Shown here: positions 1-8,032 of the stretch, piece after piece
Layout of the letters: the number at the start of each line of letters is the position of its first letter
Position numbering within the stretch: position 1 is the stretch's first letter
Assembly: GCA_900548305.1 (NCBI GenBank)
Contig: URJZ01000011.1
Coordinates: forward strand, 1 to 45,301
DNA length: 45,301 nt
From: an uncultured Oscillospiraceae bacterium
GTDB taxonomy: Bacteria; Bacillota; Clostridia; Oscillospirales; Acutalibacteraceae
Reading direction: 5' to 3'
Made by a program: the position numbers and the translations under genes
The notes under the pieces: generated by a model
Database searches by the model: none
Seen by the model: the letters and a program-made list of their open reading frames with translations, nothing else
Told to the model about the DNA's origin: nothing

Positions 1-1449
1 GCATCCATCATTAATAATACGCTCAATGGTCTGACGTACTTTATTTCTAGCCTCTATCGGCATACGATATAATTTATTATGTAAGCCTTCATTTACCAAT
101 TCGTGCAGCGACTTTCCAAAAATATTAGACTGCCAAATTTGAGATGGATTTTCATCAAATTCTTTCATCAAATATGCAATTAAATCTTCAGACTGCTGCT
201 CAGAGCCAACCATCGGTGTAATTTCAGTGGTAATATTGGTTCTCATCATTTGTATGGACGGCGCCGCCGCTTTCAGACGGATACCGTATCTGCCGCCTTG
301 TTTGATAATTTCAGGTTCCTCCAATGTCAGTTCGTCAATACCCGGCATCACAATACCATATCCTGTTTCCAAAACGTCATCATACGCGTCTTTCAATTTA
401 TCGTATTGTTCTTTCATGTGAATAAACTGCATCATGCAAGACAACAAAGCGCCTTCATTTTCAATCTTCATGCCGGTCTTTTCTCCAAGCACTTGGAAAA
501 ACAGTTCTTGTTTTAAATCTATGGTAATTCTCGCATGGCCCGTTCCCAAATCAATCATAGTGGTTTTGGAGGAAGAAACATATTCACAGGACATCACTTG
601 AGTATGAATATCTCCCACTTGACCTACCCTACAAATATGACTTGCCGATTGCTTGATAGAAGTAAATACCGCAGAACGCAGCCAATGTTCTTTTTCCAAA
701 CTGCAAAGCCATTGCGGCATATCCACCTTAATTTCTTTGACAGGGAACTGATACAATACTTTTTGTAAAATATTTTTAATTTCTTCTTCGCTTAGCTCCA
801 AACAGTTTACTGCAACCACCGGCACATGATAACGCTCCTGCAAACGTCTGCACAATGCCTGTGACTCATCGCTATATGGATTGGTACAGTTGACCAAAAC
901 GATAAAAGGTTTGTCAATTTCCTTTAATTCCGTAATCACCCGTTCTTCCGCTTCCTCGTATTCTTCTCTCGGAATATCACTGATACTGCCATCGGTTGTA
1001 ATGACAAGTCCAATGGTAGAATGTTCTGTAATTACTTTTTTGGTACCTATCTCCGCTGCCATATTAAATGGAATTGGCTCATCAAACCATGGCGTCATCA
1101 CCATACGCGGTGCGTCATTTTCCACATAACCAAGAGAGCTAGGTACAATATAGCCTACACAGTCAATCATTCTCACATTAAATGAAGCGTTGTCATCCAA
1201 ATGAACGGCAACTGCCTGTTCCGGAATAAATTTAGGTTCTGTTGTCATAATGGTTCTGCCTGCAGCTGACTGCGGCATTTCATCAATGGCACGTTCTTTT
1301 TCAAAATCTCCGTCCATATTCGGAATAACAACGGTATCCATAAACCTTTTAATAAAAGTAGACTTTCCTGTTCTAACAGGACCGATTACACCAATGTATA
1401 CACTACCTTCTGTACGTTCGGCAATGTCTTGATAAATTGAATTTCCCAT
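1..1449 (-). CDS. spoIVA: Stage IV sporulation protein A, SpoIVA (C-terminus cut by window edge)
   Basis: Spore coat morphogenetic ATPase. In the mother cell it polymerises on the forespore outer membrane, anchored by SpoVM, and forms the base layer of the coat. I translated the frame by hand. It opens MGNSIYQDIAERTEGSVYIG, has a TRAFAC-type Walker A GPVRTGKST at residues 23-31, sensor threonines at about 69-70 and DCVGY at 96-100. The right arm carries FGKSLHELVNEGL, characteristic of SpoIVA C-termini. 483 codons lie in the window; the family is about 492 aa, so only about nine residues should be missing. The start has a GGGGGG ribosome site a few bases upstream. sipL lies 77 bases upstream on the same strand. 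The identification rests on the whole-length motif pattern. Confidence 0.96.
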   Translation of the reverse strand, partial: MGNSIYQDIAERTEGSVYIGVIGPVRTGKSTFIKRFMDTVVIPNMDGDFEKERAIDEMPQSAAGRTIMTTEPKFIPEQAVAVHLDDNASFNVRMIDCVGYIVPSSLGYVENDAPRMVMTPWFDEPIPFNMAAEIGTKKVITEHSTIGLVITTDGSISDIPREEYEEAEERVITELKEIDKPFIVLVNCTNPYSDESQALCRRLQERYHVPVVAVNCLELSEEEIKNILQKVLYQFPVKEIKVDMPQWLCSLEKEHWLRSAVFTSIKQSASHICRVGQVGDIHTQVMSCEYVSSSKTTMIDLGTGHARITIDLKQELFFQVLGEKTGMKIENEGALLSCMMQFIHMKEQYDKLKDAYDDVLETGYGIVMPGIDELTLEEPEIIKQGGRYGIRLKAAAPSIQMMRTNITTEITPMVGSEQQSEDLIAYLMKEFDENPSQIWQSNIFGKSLHELVNEGLHNKLYRMPIEARNKVRQTIERIINDGC

Positions 1450-1487
1450 TTTATACCCCCCATTTTCCATCAAAAAGTATTTGATAT

Positions 1488-1514
1488 AAACCCATTTTTA
1501 TGGAAAATGGGTTT
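1488..1514 (-). terminator. Hairpin between sipL and spoIVA
   Basis: A perfect 11-bp inverted repeat (AAACCCATTTT / AAAATGGGTTT, 5-base loop) lies 13 bases after the sipL stop. On the minus strand it is followed by TATATCAAATACTTTTT, a poor U-tract. It is probably a weak or partial terminator that would let some sipL transcripts continue into spoIVA. It could instead be an mRNA-stabilising hairpin. Confidence 0.45.
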
Positions 1515-1526
1515 TGCGATGTTCGT

Positions 1527-3065
1527 TTACACGGGTATGAACAACATACCTTTTGATACCACGTTATCATCTGACAAATCATTTTCTTCCTTAATTGCAT
1601 TCACCGAAGTATAATATTGTCTTGCAATATTCCATAAACTTTCTCCGGCTTCTGCATAATAAATCATCAAAGCTGCCTTGCTGTCTTTTAATACCGGATG
1701 TTCTTCATCTGTCGAAGCTGCAATAATTGCTTTATAGGAAAACTCCTGCAAAATAGCTGCTGTCAATGAAAGTTCCACTTTTACTTCTATCCCTGAATTT
1801 CCTGTGATTCGGTAATTCATACTTTTGATATGTACCATTGCGTCACATTTCATACTATCTGAAGTGTTTGACCAATCATGACTGCATTTAAAATCTACCA
1901 TACGTTCAAAATAGAACGGTTTGCCTTCGCTTCCCATTGCAAGAATACAAACATTATATTTTCCGCTGTAAACAATATTTCCTTCATCAATCAAAGCCGT
2001 TACAGATTTCATTTCGTTCCAGACATCAATCACCTGCGAAATGCCAATGTCGTCTACTTCAAAATTATTTTTCTGAACATCGCTGTCCTTAATAATTTCT
2101 ACCAACTTATGCAAAGTATGCTGTTTGTATTCCAAATTCAAATTATGTTGTGTAGAATAAGCATCCGTCACAACGGTGAATCTCTCATTCATATAAGCGG
2201 TTACATGAGCCATTGCCCGTACCTCTGCTTCAAACAGCATATTTTCTCCGGCTGAATCTGTTTTAATTTGAACATCAGCCCCCATTGCTTCCACACGCAC
2301 ATCGCACATACATTGTTCTGTAACTCCCGCACAATCAATCATTTGACTGTACGGAATGGTATACTCCATATGTTCCGGCAGCGTTTCTCCCATACCGGAA
2401 GAATACAAAATTTTGACAATGACTTCTCCCTGCAAAATCAACTTATTGTCAAGCACTTTCATATCGTCCATGGTAATGGAGCAATCGGAACGAATAATAG
2501 TTTCGGCAGCTTGCTTTCCGCTGCTGATTTCCAGTACTTCACTAACTGAAAACGCTTCCTGCGTCATACCTGCAATATTGCTTGCTTCAATCTCTGATTT
2601 CATTTGCTGGATATCATCGCCTTCAATATCACATAAAATATTCTGCGGTACATGCTCCAGCACTTTTGCACAAACTGAAAACGCACCGTGAATATCCAAC
2701 TTTCGAGGACTGGTTGCCCTGCAATTTACATATTCTACTTTTGCTTTTACAAATGCAATTGGATTATCCAATGTTTTTTTCATTGGAATATTGGTGGTAA
2801 ACGTGCTAATTTTTTCACAACAGCGAATGGGCAACCCCACCGAGTCAACATACAAAATACGCAGCATGGTATTGCCGTTTACTTCCAGACTGTCTCCAAC
2901 AATGCTTTTACTGGTAATACAAGGATAAATTTGACACTTTAGAATACGCTGAATATCCGGGCAATAATCAGGTAAAGAAAGCGTTAAATCAACAGGCTGT
3001 TCCTGACATCCGTCAAATACAGCCTCTGTACCTTGTAACACCTCAGTTCTCAAATGATATTCCAT
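1527..3065 (-). CDS. sipL: SpoIVA-interacting protein SipL (DUF3794/SPOCS repeats plus LysM)
   Basis: 512-aa clostridial spore coat morphogenetic protein. In Clostridioides difficile, SipL binds SpoIVA through its LysM domain and is needed to localise coat around the forespore. Here the N-terminal ~460 residues show repeated DUF3794 (SPOCS) patterns: the opening EVLQGTEAVFDG, a second copy near residues 165-300 and a third near 310-440. Residues ~467-512 form a C-terminal LysM (YYAEAGESLWNIARQYY, ending GMLFIPV). An AAGGAGAG ribosome site precedes the ATG. The gene sits directly upstream of spoIVA, the gene of its known binding partner. Other DUF3794-LysM proteins exist, so the name leans on the LysM and this linkage. 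Confidence 0.9.
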   Translation of the reverse strand: MEYHLRTEVLQGTEAVFDGCQEQPVDLTLSLPDYCPDIQRILKCQIYPCITSKSIVGDSLEVNGNTMLRILYVDSVGLPIRCCEKISTFTTNIPMKKTLDNPIAFVKAKVEYVNCRATSPRKLDIHGAFSVCAKVLEHVPQNILCDIEGDDIQQMKSEIEASNIAGMTQEAFSVSEVLEISSGKQAAETIIRSDCSITMDDMKVLDNKLILQGEVIVKILYSSGMGETLPEHMEYTIPYSQMIDCAGVTEQCMCDVRVEAMGADVQIKTDSAGENMLFEAEVRAMAHVTAYMNERFTVVTDAYSTQHNLNLEYKQHTLHKLVEIIKDSDVQKNNFEVDDIGISQVIDVWNEMKSVTALIDEGNIVYSGKYNVCILAMGSEGKPFYFERMVDFKCSHDWSNTSDSMKCDAMVHIKSMNYRITGNSGIEVKVELSLTAAILQEFSYKAIIAASTDEEHPVLKDSKAALMIYYAEAGESLWNIARQYYTSVNAIKEENDLSDDNVVSKGMLFIPV

Positions 3066-3098
3066 AAAAGGTTCTCTCCTTTTTTCTTTACTAGCTAA

Positions 3099-3127
3099 TT
3101 TGTATTCGCATCCTGTCCCATTTATAC
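3099..3127 (-). promoter_or_regulatory. Candidate SigE-type promoter of sipL
   Basis: On the minus strand GTATAAA, a 14-base spacer, then AATACAAA, resembling the SigE consensus KMATATT / CATACAAT (4 of 7 and 6 of 8 matches). It lies about 35 bases upstream of the sipL start codon. SigE control of sipL is established in C. difficile; the promoter itself is only a motif match. Confidence 0.35.
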
Positions 3128-3134
3128 CAAAAAT

Positions 3135-3165
3135 AAAATCTGCACTTGAAAAAAGTGCAGATTTT
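3135..3165 (-). terminator. Strong hairpin terminator upstream of sipL
   Basis: Perfect 13-bp stem (AAAATCTGCACTT / AAGTGCAGATTTT) with loop GAAAA. On the minus strand it is followed by ATTTTTGG. It insulates sipL from upstream transcription. No coding sequence lies between it and the tetR terminator. Confidence 0.75.
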
Positions 3166-3340
3166 CAATACTTTATCCTTGGACAGCTCCTATTTTGCGG
3201 CATTTCTGATATTTAATTTTTTCGGAAGTAGGGTTTATTGTCTACTTCTTATTCCCTTTTATTAAAAAATATCTTTATATCGAAATCATTAAACCGGAGA
3301 GGTATCGCAATTTTTGAATTTATTTGTATCTATCATAAAA

Positions 3341-3367
3341 AAGCCCAACGAATCATTCGTTGGGCTT
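3341..3367 (-). terminator. tetR terminator
   Basis: Inverted repeat AAGCCCAACGAAT / ATTCGTTGGGCTT with a one-base centre. A run of T follows on the minus strand (AAAAAA at 3337-3342 on plus). It begins about 10 bases after the tetR stop. Confidence 0.85.
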
Positions 3368-3376
3368 AAATCATTT

Positions 3377-3931
3377 CTATTTTGCAAAACGTTCCATAGC
3401 AGAGCGAATATTTCCTTGTACCGTTAAACTTAACTTTTCTATTAAATCTTCAGGTGATTCTTTCATTCCATTTTTCATCCAATGTAAGACAAGGGAGCAT
3501 AAAGATAAAGTATAAAATCGAGCAACGAACTCTTTACCCTCTTCCTTTACAGTAAGGTCTCCCCCTACCTCATCCATAATTCCAAGTATTAACTGGTGTA
3601 CATCTTTATAAATAAAACGTTCCAGTTCGTCTCTTGCCAAAGAATGTAGAGTACACATACAAACCGCTTTATTTTTCTTAATATAACAAAGCAGTTCCAT
3701 AAATCCTTGTTCCCACACATTTATATTATTGTATTTTTTGATCAACTTTTCAGCATCTTGTTGGAACATCCACTCTACTAAACCAAAAATATCAGGAAAA
3801 TGATAATAGAAAGTTTGTCGGTTGAGTCCACACTCATCTACAATTTCCTTGATTGTAATTTTATCTAAAGGTTTTACTTTCATTTTTTGATACAATGCAT
3901 TTGCTAGTGATTTTTTTGTAATCTCTGACAT
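3377..3931 (-). CDS. TetR/AcrR-family regulator (DhaS-like)
   Basis: 184-aa one-component DNA-binding regulator. The N-terminal helix-turn-helix includes TIKEIVDECGLNRQTFYYHF (residues ~25-45), the TetR recognition-helix region. NRQTFYYHFPDIFGLVEWMF resembles the subfamily containing DhaS, the dihydroxyacetone kinase activator. The C-terminal ligand and dimerisation part is diverged, so neither ligand nor target can be read. It has its own SigA promoter and is bounded by a terminator on each side, and no dha genes are nearby. It looks like an independent unit placed between spoVM and sipL, with no sign that it regulates them. Confidence 0.85.
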   Translation of the reverse strand: MSEITKKSLANALYQKMKVKPLDKITIKEIVDECGLNRQTFYYHFPDIFGLVEWMFQQDAEKLIKKYNNINVWEQGFMELLCYIKKNKAVCMCTLHSLARDELERFIYKDVHQLILGIMDEVGGDLTVKEEGKEFVARFYTLSLCSLVLHWMKNGMKESPEDLIEKLSLTVQGNIRSAMERFAK

Positions 3932-3989
3932 ACTTTACCCCATTGTTACAGGACTTTCGCCCTATTTCTCCTATCTGCCTACTTTTATC

Positions 3990-4018
3990 ACTATACCATA
4001 AATAAAAAGACAGCGCAA
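3990..4018 (-). promoter_or_regulatory. SigA promoter of tetR
   Basis: On the minus strand TTGCGC, 17 bases, TATAGT. It lies about 60 bases upstream of the tetR start codon. Confidence 0.6.
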
Positions 4019-4067
4019 TTTTCTTTTTACTTTTATTATCATATGATATAGAAGAAACAAACATCCA

Positions 4068-4099
4068 AAAAAGGCAGCCAATATTTCAGCTGCCTTTTT
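4068..4099 (-). terminator. Terminator after spoVM
   Basis: 11-bp stem AAAAAGGCAGC / GCTGCCTTTTT with a 10-base loop, directly abutting the spoVM stop codon. A-rich and T-rich flanks make it potentially bidirectional. It closes the long yicC-to-spoVM run. Confidence 0.85.
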
Positions 4100-4100
4100 G

Positions 4101-4193
4101 TTAAATTTTCTCCTCTTTTACTTTTGGAATATGATAATACATTCTCAACAGAAAACCCAGGATTTTAGGATGGTCTACAATTACAACTTTCAT
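4101..4193 (-). CDS. spoVM: Stage V sporulation protein SpoVM (30 aa)
   Basis: Very short amphipathic-helix protein that binds the convex forespore membrane and recruits SpoIVA. The translation starts MKVVIVDHPKILGFLLRMYY and ends VKEEKI. From memory, Bacillus SpoVM is 26 aa; lined up without gaps this ORF shares M1, K2, I6, P9, K10, L12, G13 and R17, including the Pro9 known to matter for curvature sensing. A GGAGGG site sits 7 bases before the ATG. In Bacillus, spoVM also follows prkC-rsgA-rpe-thiN, as here (without rpe). The tail is about four residues longer and more charged than in Bacillus. Its length makes it easy to miss in automated annotation. Confidence 0.9.
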   Translation of the reverse strand: MKVVIVDHPKILGFLLRMYYHIPKVKEEKI

Positions 4194-4210
4194 TTGTCAG
4201 CCCTCCATAC

Positions 4211-4384
4211 TTATGTTTTGCAGCGGGCAACTGAGATACCCAATGCAACAATAATCACTGCTGCTATGAACATAATTAACCCATAGGGGCAAAAGCAAGA
4301 AACCACCAGTCCCAAACCAAAAGCAATTGCATAAAAGCAAAAACCTCTAGAACCTTTCAATCTTCTGTTACAACATTTTTTCAT
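4211..4384 (-). CDS. 57-aa Cys-rich two-helix membrane protein of unknown function
   Basis: I do not recognise this family. The ORF has a strong ribosome site (AGGGGG, 7 bases before ATG) and ends 17 bases before spoVM, so the two are probably co-transcribed. The protein has a basic N-terminus (MKKCCNRRLKGSR), two hydrophobic helices at about residues 14-32 and 34-53 joined by CPYG, and a basic tail. It has six cysteines (4, 5, 16, 30, 32, 55), unusually many for this size. This suggests a membrane hairpin with cytosolic basic ends. Position and likely SigE promoter hint at a spore role, which is inference. Confidence 0.75.
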   Translation of the reverse strand: MKKCCNRRLKGSRGFCFYAIAFGLGLVVSCFCPYGLIMFIAAVIIVALGISVARCKT

Positions 4385-4428
4385 TGCAATTCCCCCTAGT
4401 AATCACTGTGGCAGTTCACAGTCTTACT

Positions 4429-4456
4429 ATAGTATATACATTAGAGGAAAATTTGG
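4429..4456 (-). promoter_or_regulatory. Candidate SigE-type promoter for the 57-aa gene and spoVM
   Basis: On the minus strand CCAAATT, 13 bases, TATACTAT, which has 6 of 8 matches to the SigE -10 CATACAAT. spoVM is SigE-dependent in Bacillus. A short dyad ACTGTG / CACAGT lies just downstream at 4405-4410 and 4417-4422. No good SigA -35 is present for the TATACT. Confidence 0.35.
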
Positions 4457-4464
4457 TGCGTAAG

Positions 4465-5115
4465 CTATTCTTCTTTTGAAGTAAGTACCATAATTACAGC
4501 TGTACCAGAATGACAGGTAATATGAGCAGTATGAGATTCCGCAACATTGCTCACTCCAACAGGTGCACAACTAACCAAAGTACCCTTCTTCAAAGGATAT
4601 TCCAAACCGTCATACGTAAGCGTACAGCTATCGCATCCAAACGGAAATACCGAAACAATATTTCCCTGTACATTAGTTAATTCTATGTCATGATTGGCCT
4701 CTAGCAAATATACCTGCGTATCCTCATTCTGTAATACAGCAGTACCACCGTGCTGTAAAATATATTGCAACACGCATAGATTACCATATGTGTGGTCTAA
4801 TCTGCCACCTAAGGCTCCTAATATCACAAAATCAGTATAACCTCTTTTCAACCCTTCTTTTACAGCAACCAATAAATCTGTATCATCTTTATGAGTTGGA
4901 AGAGAAATAGACTCTGTTTCCTTTGGAATAATGTCACAGGCTGAATCAAAATCACCTACAATTAAATGGGGACATACCCCTGTAAGATGAACATAATTCC
5001 AGCCACCATCCGCACAGATAATGTAATCCGCTTGTTTTAGTATTGGTCTGATAAACGTGCTGTCGGTCGTTGGAGAAGCTCCCACTATAACACAAGTTTT
5101 TATTTTCGTTCCCAT
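4465..5115 (-). CDS. thiN: Thiamine pyrophosphokinase
   Basis: 216 aa, normal family length. It transfers pyrophosphate from ATP to thiamine to give thiamine diphosphate. Motifs: ADGG (35-38), VGDFDS (53-58), HKDDTD (75-80) and LGGRLDHTYGN (102-112), the substrate-binding signature of the family. It overlaps the rsgA stop by 16 bases, implying translational coupling. In Bacillus rpe lies between rsgA and thiN; here it is missing. Confidence 0.96.
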   Translation of the reverse strand: MGTKIKTCVIVGASPTTDSTFIRPILKQADYIICADGGWNYVHLTGVCPHLIVGDFDSACDIIPKETESISLPTHKDDTDLLVAVKEGLKRGYTDFVILGALGGRLDHTYGNLCVLQYILQHGGTAVLQNEDTQVYLLEANHDIELTNVQGNIVSVFPFGCDSCTLTYDGLEYPLKKGTLVSCAPVGVSNVAESHTAHITCHSGTAVIMVLTSKEE

Positions 5116-5981
5116 TCTTTTTTATCCTTTACCTGTTCGTACATCGATGTATAACTGTTATGTCTGGATTGTGCAATTTCTCCTTGCGCAACTGCATCTA
5201 AAACAGCACAGCCTTTTTCACAGATGTGAGAGCAAGAAGAAAATTTACACTGCGTAATATAAGGCTTCATCTCTCTGAAGCAATATTGCAAATGCTCTTT
5301 TTTTACAATGTTATAACGTTCCATATCCATAGTAGAAAAACCGGGTGTATCTGCAACATAACCACCGTATGGCAATTTTAATAATTCTACCTGCCGTGTC
5401 GTATGCTTTCCTCTGCCCAACTTTGAACTGATGATTCCTGTTTCCTGCTGAAATTCAGGACTGATGCAATTGAGCAGAGATGATTTACCAACGCCCGAAT
5501 TGCCCGTGAATACAGATATTTTATCCGTTAACAACATTTTTATTCGCTCAATCCCCTGACCACTGACAGAAGATACCGTTATCACTTGAATGCCTGCTTT
5601 TCGATAAATATGTTCCAATTCATCAGCAGACTGTAAATCTGTTTTAGAGATTACCAAAATCGGCTCCATTTCTTGGTCCTCCGCAACAGCAATCATTTTA
5701 TCTAATACCAATAAATTTGGAGAAGGATCACACACAGATGCCACCAAAAACATTTGGTCGATATTGGCACAAGGCGGGCGAACCAACATATTTTTTCTTG
5801 GAAAAATTTCTTCAATGGTACCTGTATCGTTATCAATGCAAATTTGTACCCAATCACCCGCAAGAGGCGTGGTTCCACGTTTGCGGAACACGCCTCTTGC
5901 TTTGCATTCATAAGTTGTTTGTTCAGCTTCTACATAATAAAAGCCGCCAATTCCTTTTAGAATACGTCCTTGTTTTACCAT
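5100..5981 (-). CDS. rsgA: Ribosome small-subunit GTPase RsgA (CpgA/YloQ)
   Basis: 293 aa. Circularly permuted GTPase that binds the 30S subunit late in maturation. Domain order: OB fold (about 1-65), G4 SKTD (112-115), then G1 GNSGVGKSS (160-168) and G3 DTPG (211-214). The G4-before-G1 order is the family hallmark. A C-terminal zinc site has C245, C250, H252 and C258 (C-x4-C-x-H-x5-C). It follows prkC by 7 bases; the Bacillus CpgA is a PrkC substrate, so the linkage is functional as well as positional. Confidence 0.97.
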   Translation of the reverse strand: MVKQGRILKGIGGFYYVEAEQTTYECKARGVFRKRGTTPLAGDWVQICIDNDTGTIEEIFPRKNMLVRPPCANIDQMFLVASVCDPSPNLLVLDKMIAVAEDQEMEPILVISKTDLQSADELEHIYRKAGIQVITVSSVSGQGIERIKMLLTDKISVFTGNSGVGKSSLLNCISPEFQQETGIISSKLGRGKHTTRQVELLKLPYGGYVADTPGFSTMDMERYNIVKKEHLQYCFREMKPYITQCKFSSCSHICEKGCAVLDAVAQGEIAQSRHNSYTSMYEQVKDKKEWERK

Positions 5982-5988
5982 ATATCAC

Positions 5989-8016
5989 CTAATCATTTCC
6001 GTCACTTGCTTGCGTATCTACGTATGAATTAGAACCTGTTTGATTCCAAGTGCCTTTATCAAAATCCAAACTATATACACGGTAGTTGCTTGTAGTATCT
6101 ATCTTAATAGACAATGTTTTTACTCCCGATTTTCCGGTGATAGATAAGTTATAAGAATATCCTTTCAATTCAGGATTTACAGTAACAGGTGACTGATATT
6201 GTGTACCGTCTAAATATACGTATATGGTAACATCATGAGATACTCTAGGTAAATCAAAGCTTATATTTGCAGTTTTTTCAGTGGCACCGGAACTAACAAC
6301 GAGGTCAATGCTTGTATTTTGTGTTACACTGGTTCCAACGGATGGGCTTACCTCTAAAACAGTTCCCTTTGCCTTAGAATCATCTCGATACGTAATATTT
6401 CCAACTTTAAGACCTACATTGATAATAGCAGATTTTGCATTATCTATCGTGGAGCCAACTACATTCGGTACAGAAACCGTTTTAATTTCCGGACCTTTAC
6501 TTATATATAAAGTAACCGTACTACCATGTGCTAAAGAGCTTCCTGATTGTGGGTCTGTTTTGACTACTAGACCTTTTGCAACTGTATCAGAATTAATTTC
6601 TTGTACCTCATATTTCAATCCTAATTTATTCAAAGACGCTTCTGCATCTGCCTGTGTCATATTGCTTAAATCTGTAACTTCAACTGATTTTTTACCGCTG
6701 CTTACAGTCAAAGTAATTTGTGCATTTGCTTTCACTTTTTTGGAACCGCTTGGGCTTTGGCTGATAACAACGCCTTCTTCCACGGTGTTATCCTCTTTTG
6801 TTTCCACTTTAAAATTAAAGTTTTTATATTCATCATTGTTTTGAATATCTACTAATTTTTGCCCTACAAAGTTTGGCAAATCTACTTCATCACTACTGGA
6901 TTGACTGCTGGTATTGCCGCCTCCTCCCATAGAAGAAAATAGAAAATAGCCTCCAACACCCAATGCAATGACAATTGCCGCAGCCAAACAGCTTACTACA
7001 ATAATCGGAACCTTATTTTTATTTCCGCTTTTTGTTTTGCCGCCTTTGGAATGGCTGCTGATATCATCATCAATATATTCAAAGTCATCATCATATTGAA
7101 TTGGACCAGTAGTGGAATTTGCAGTAGTAGCGTCCACATATTTTGTAGCGGTTTCTTCTTGACCATATTTATAGTTAAATGTAATTAAAGGATTCTGACG
7201 GAACTTTTCAATATCCTGCATCATTTCCTCTGCAGATTGATAACGCTGGGCAGGTGTTTTTTGCATTGCCTTTAATGTAATTTCTTCAAGACCAATCGGA
7301 ATAGTTGGATTGATGTCTCTTGGAGGCTTTGGGTCTGCCTGTAGTTGCATAATCGCAACAGAAACCGCATTATCAGCCTCAAACGGCAATTGACCTGTAA
7401 TCATTTCATAAAGCATAACACCTACAGAGTAAATATCTGCTTTATCGTCTGTCAAATCTCCTCTTGCCTGTTCAGGAGCAATATAGTGTACAGAACCAAT
7501 GGCTTTATCTGTCATGGTACGTGTTTCACTATGTGAGAATCTTGCAATACCAAAATCTGTTACTTTAATGGTACCATCTTGCAGCAGCATAATATTTTGA
7601 GGTTTAATATCTCGATGAATGATGCCTTTCTCATGGGCATGCTGCAATGCTCTGAGGATTTGCATGGTAAAATGCAAGGCTTCTTTCCATCTGATTTCTT
7701 TTTGTTGATTCAAATACTCTTTCAATGAGATACCATCAATATATTCCATCACAATATATTGTAAGCGGTCTCCGAAACTAACATCGTACACTTTCACAAT
7801 GTTAGGATGGTCTAATACAGCAATTGCTTTTGATTCATTTTTAAAACGACGGATAAATTCTTGATTGCCCAAAAATTCATCTTTTAAAATTTTAACTGCT
7901 ACCGCTCGGTCATCTATTGTGTCATATGCCTTATACACAACAGCCATACCGCCTACACCAATTAATTCTTGAATTTCATAGCGGCCGTCCAATCTTTTTC
8001 CTGTGTACTTATCCAT
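5989..8016 (-). CDS. prkC: PASTA-domain Ser/Thr protein kinase PrkC
   Basis: 675 aa. Membrane kinase that senses muropeptides and controls germination, cell wall and ribosome-associated proteins. N-terminal kinase domain (about 10-270): glycine loop IGVGG (19-23), catalytic Lys42, HRDIKPQN (134-141, Asp136), DFG (154-156) and APEQ (180-183). A Lys-rich juxtamembrane segment leads to one transmembrane helix (about 337-360). Three PASTA repeats follow (about 375-443, 446-512, 514-583), then a ~90-residue beta-rich C-terminal extension outside the membrane. Its phosphatase gene ends 16 bases upstream. Confidence 0.97.
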   Translation of the reverse strand: MDKYTGKRLDGRYEIQELIGVGGMAVVYKAYDTIDDRAVAVKILKDEFLGNQEFIRRFKNESKAIAVLDHPNIVKVYDVSFGDRLQYIVMEYIDGISLKEYLNQQKEIRWKEALHFTMQILRALQHAHEKGIIHRDIKPQNIMLLQDGTIKVTDFGIARFSHSETRTMTDKAIGSVHYIAPEQARGDLTDDKADIYSVGVMLYEMITGQLPFEADNAVSVAIMQLQADPKPPRDINPTIPIGLEEITLKAMQKTPAQRYQSAEEMMQDIEKFRQNPLITFNYKYGQEETATKYVDATTANSTTGPIQYDDDFEYIDDDISSHSKGGKTKSGNKNKVPIIVVSCLAAAIVIALGVGGYFLFSSMGGGGNTSSQSSSDEVDLPNFVGQKLVDIQNNDEYKNFNFKVETKEDNTVEEGVVISQSPSGSKKVKANAQITLTVSSGKKSVEVTDLSNMTQADAEASLNKLGLKYEVQEINSDTVAKGLVVKTDPQSGSSLAHGSTVTLYISKGPEIKTVSVPNVVGSTIDNAKSAIINVGLKVGNITYRDDSKAKGTVLEVSPSVGTSVTQNTSIDLVVSSGATEKTANISFDLPRVSHDVTIYVYLDGTQYQSPVTVNPELKGYSYNLSITGKSGVKTLSIKIDTTSNYRVYSLDFDKGTWNQTGSNSYVDTQASDGND

Positions 8017-8032
8017 ATGTTATCAACTCCAA

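Larger units (their letters stand above)
3066..3376. other. 311-base gap between sipL and tetR, no protein gene seen
   Basis: It holds, in minus-strand order, the tetR terminator (3341-3367), about 170 AT-rich bases with no credible ORF, a strong hairpin terminator (3135-3165) and the sipL promoter region. Within the unexplained part a 7-bp inverted repeat GAAGTAG / CTACTTC occurs at 3225-3231 and 3242-3248. A second terminator with no gene in front of it suggests a small RNA or a decayed element; see findings. Confidence 0.5.

Noticed and set aside
1878..2942. Several plus-strand ORFs of 70-125 codons opposite sipL
   Set aside because: They have no ribosome sites, no recognisable domains and lie antisense to a clear conserved gene.
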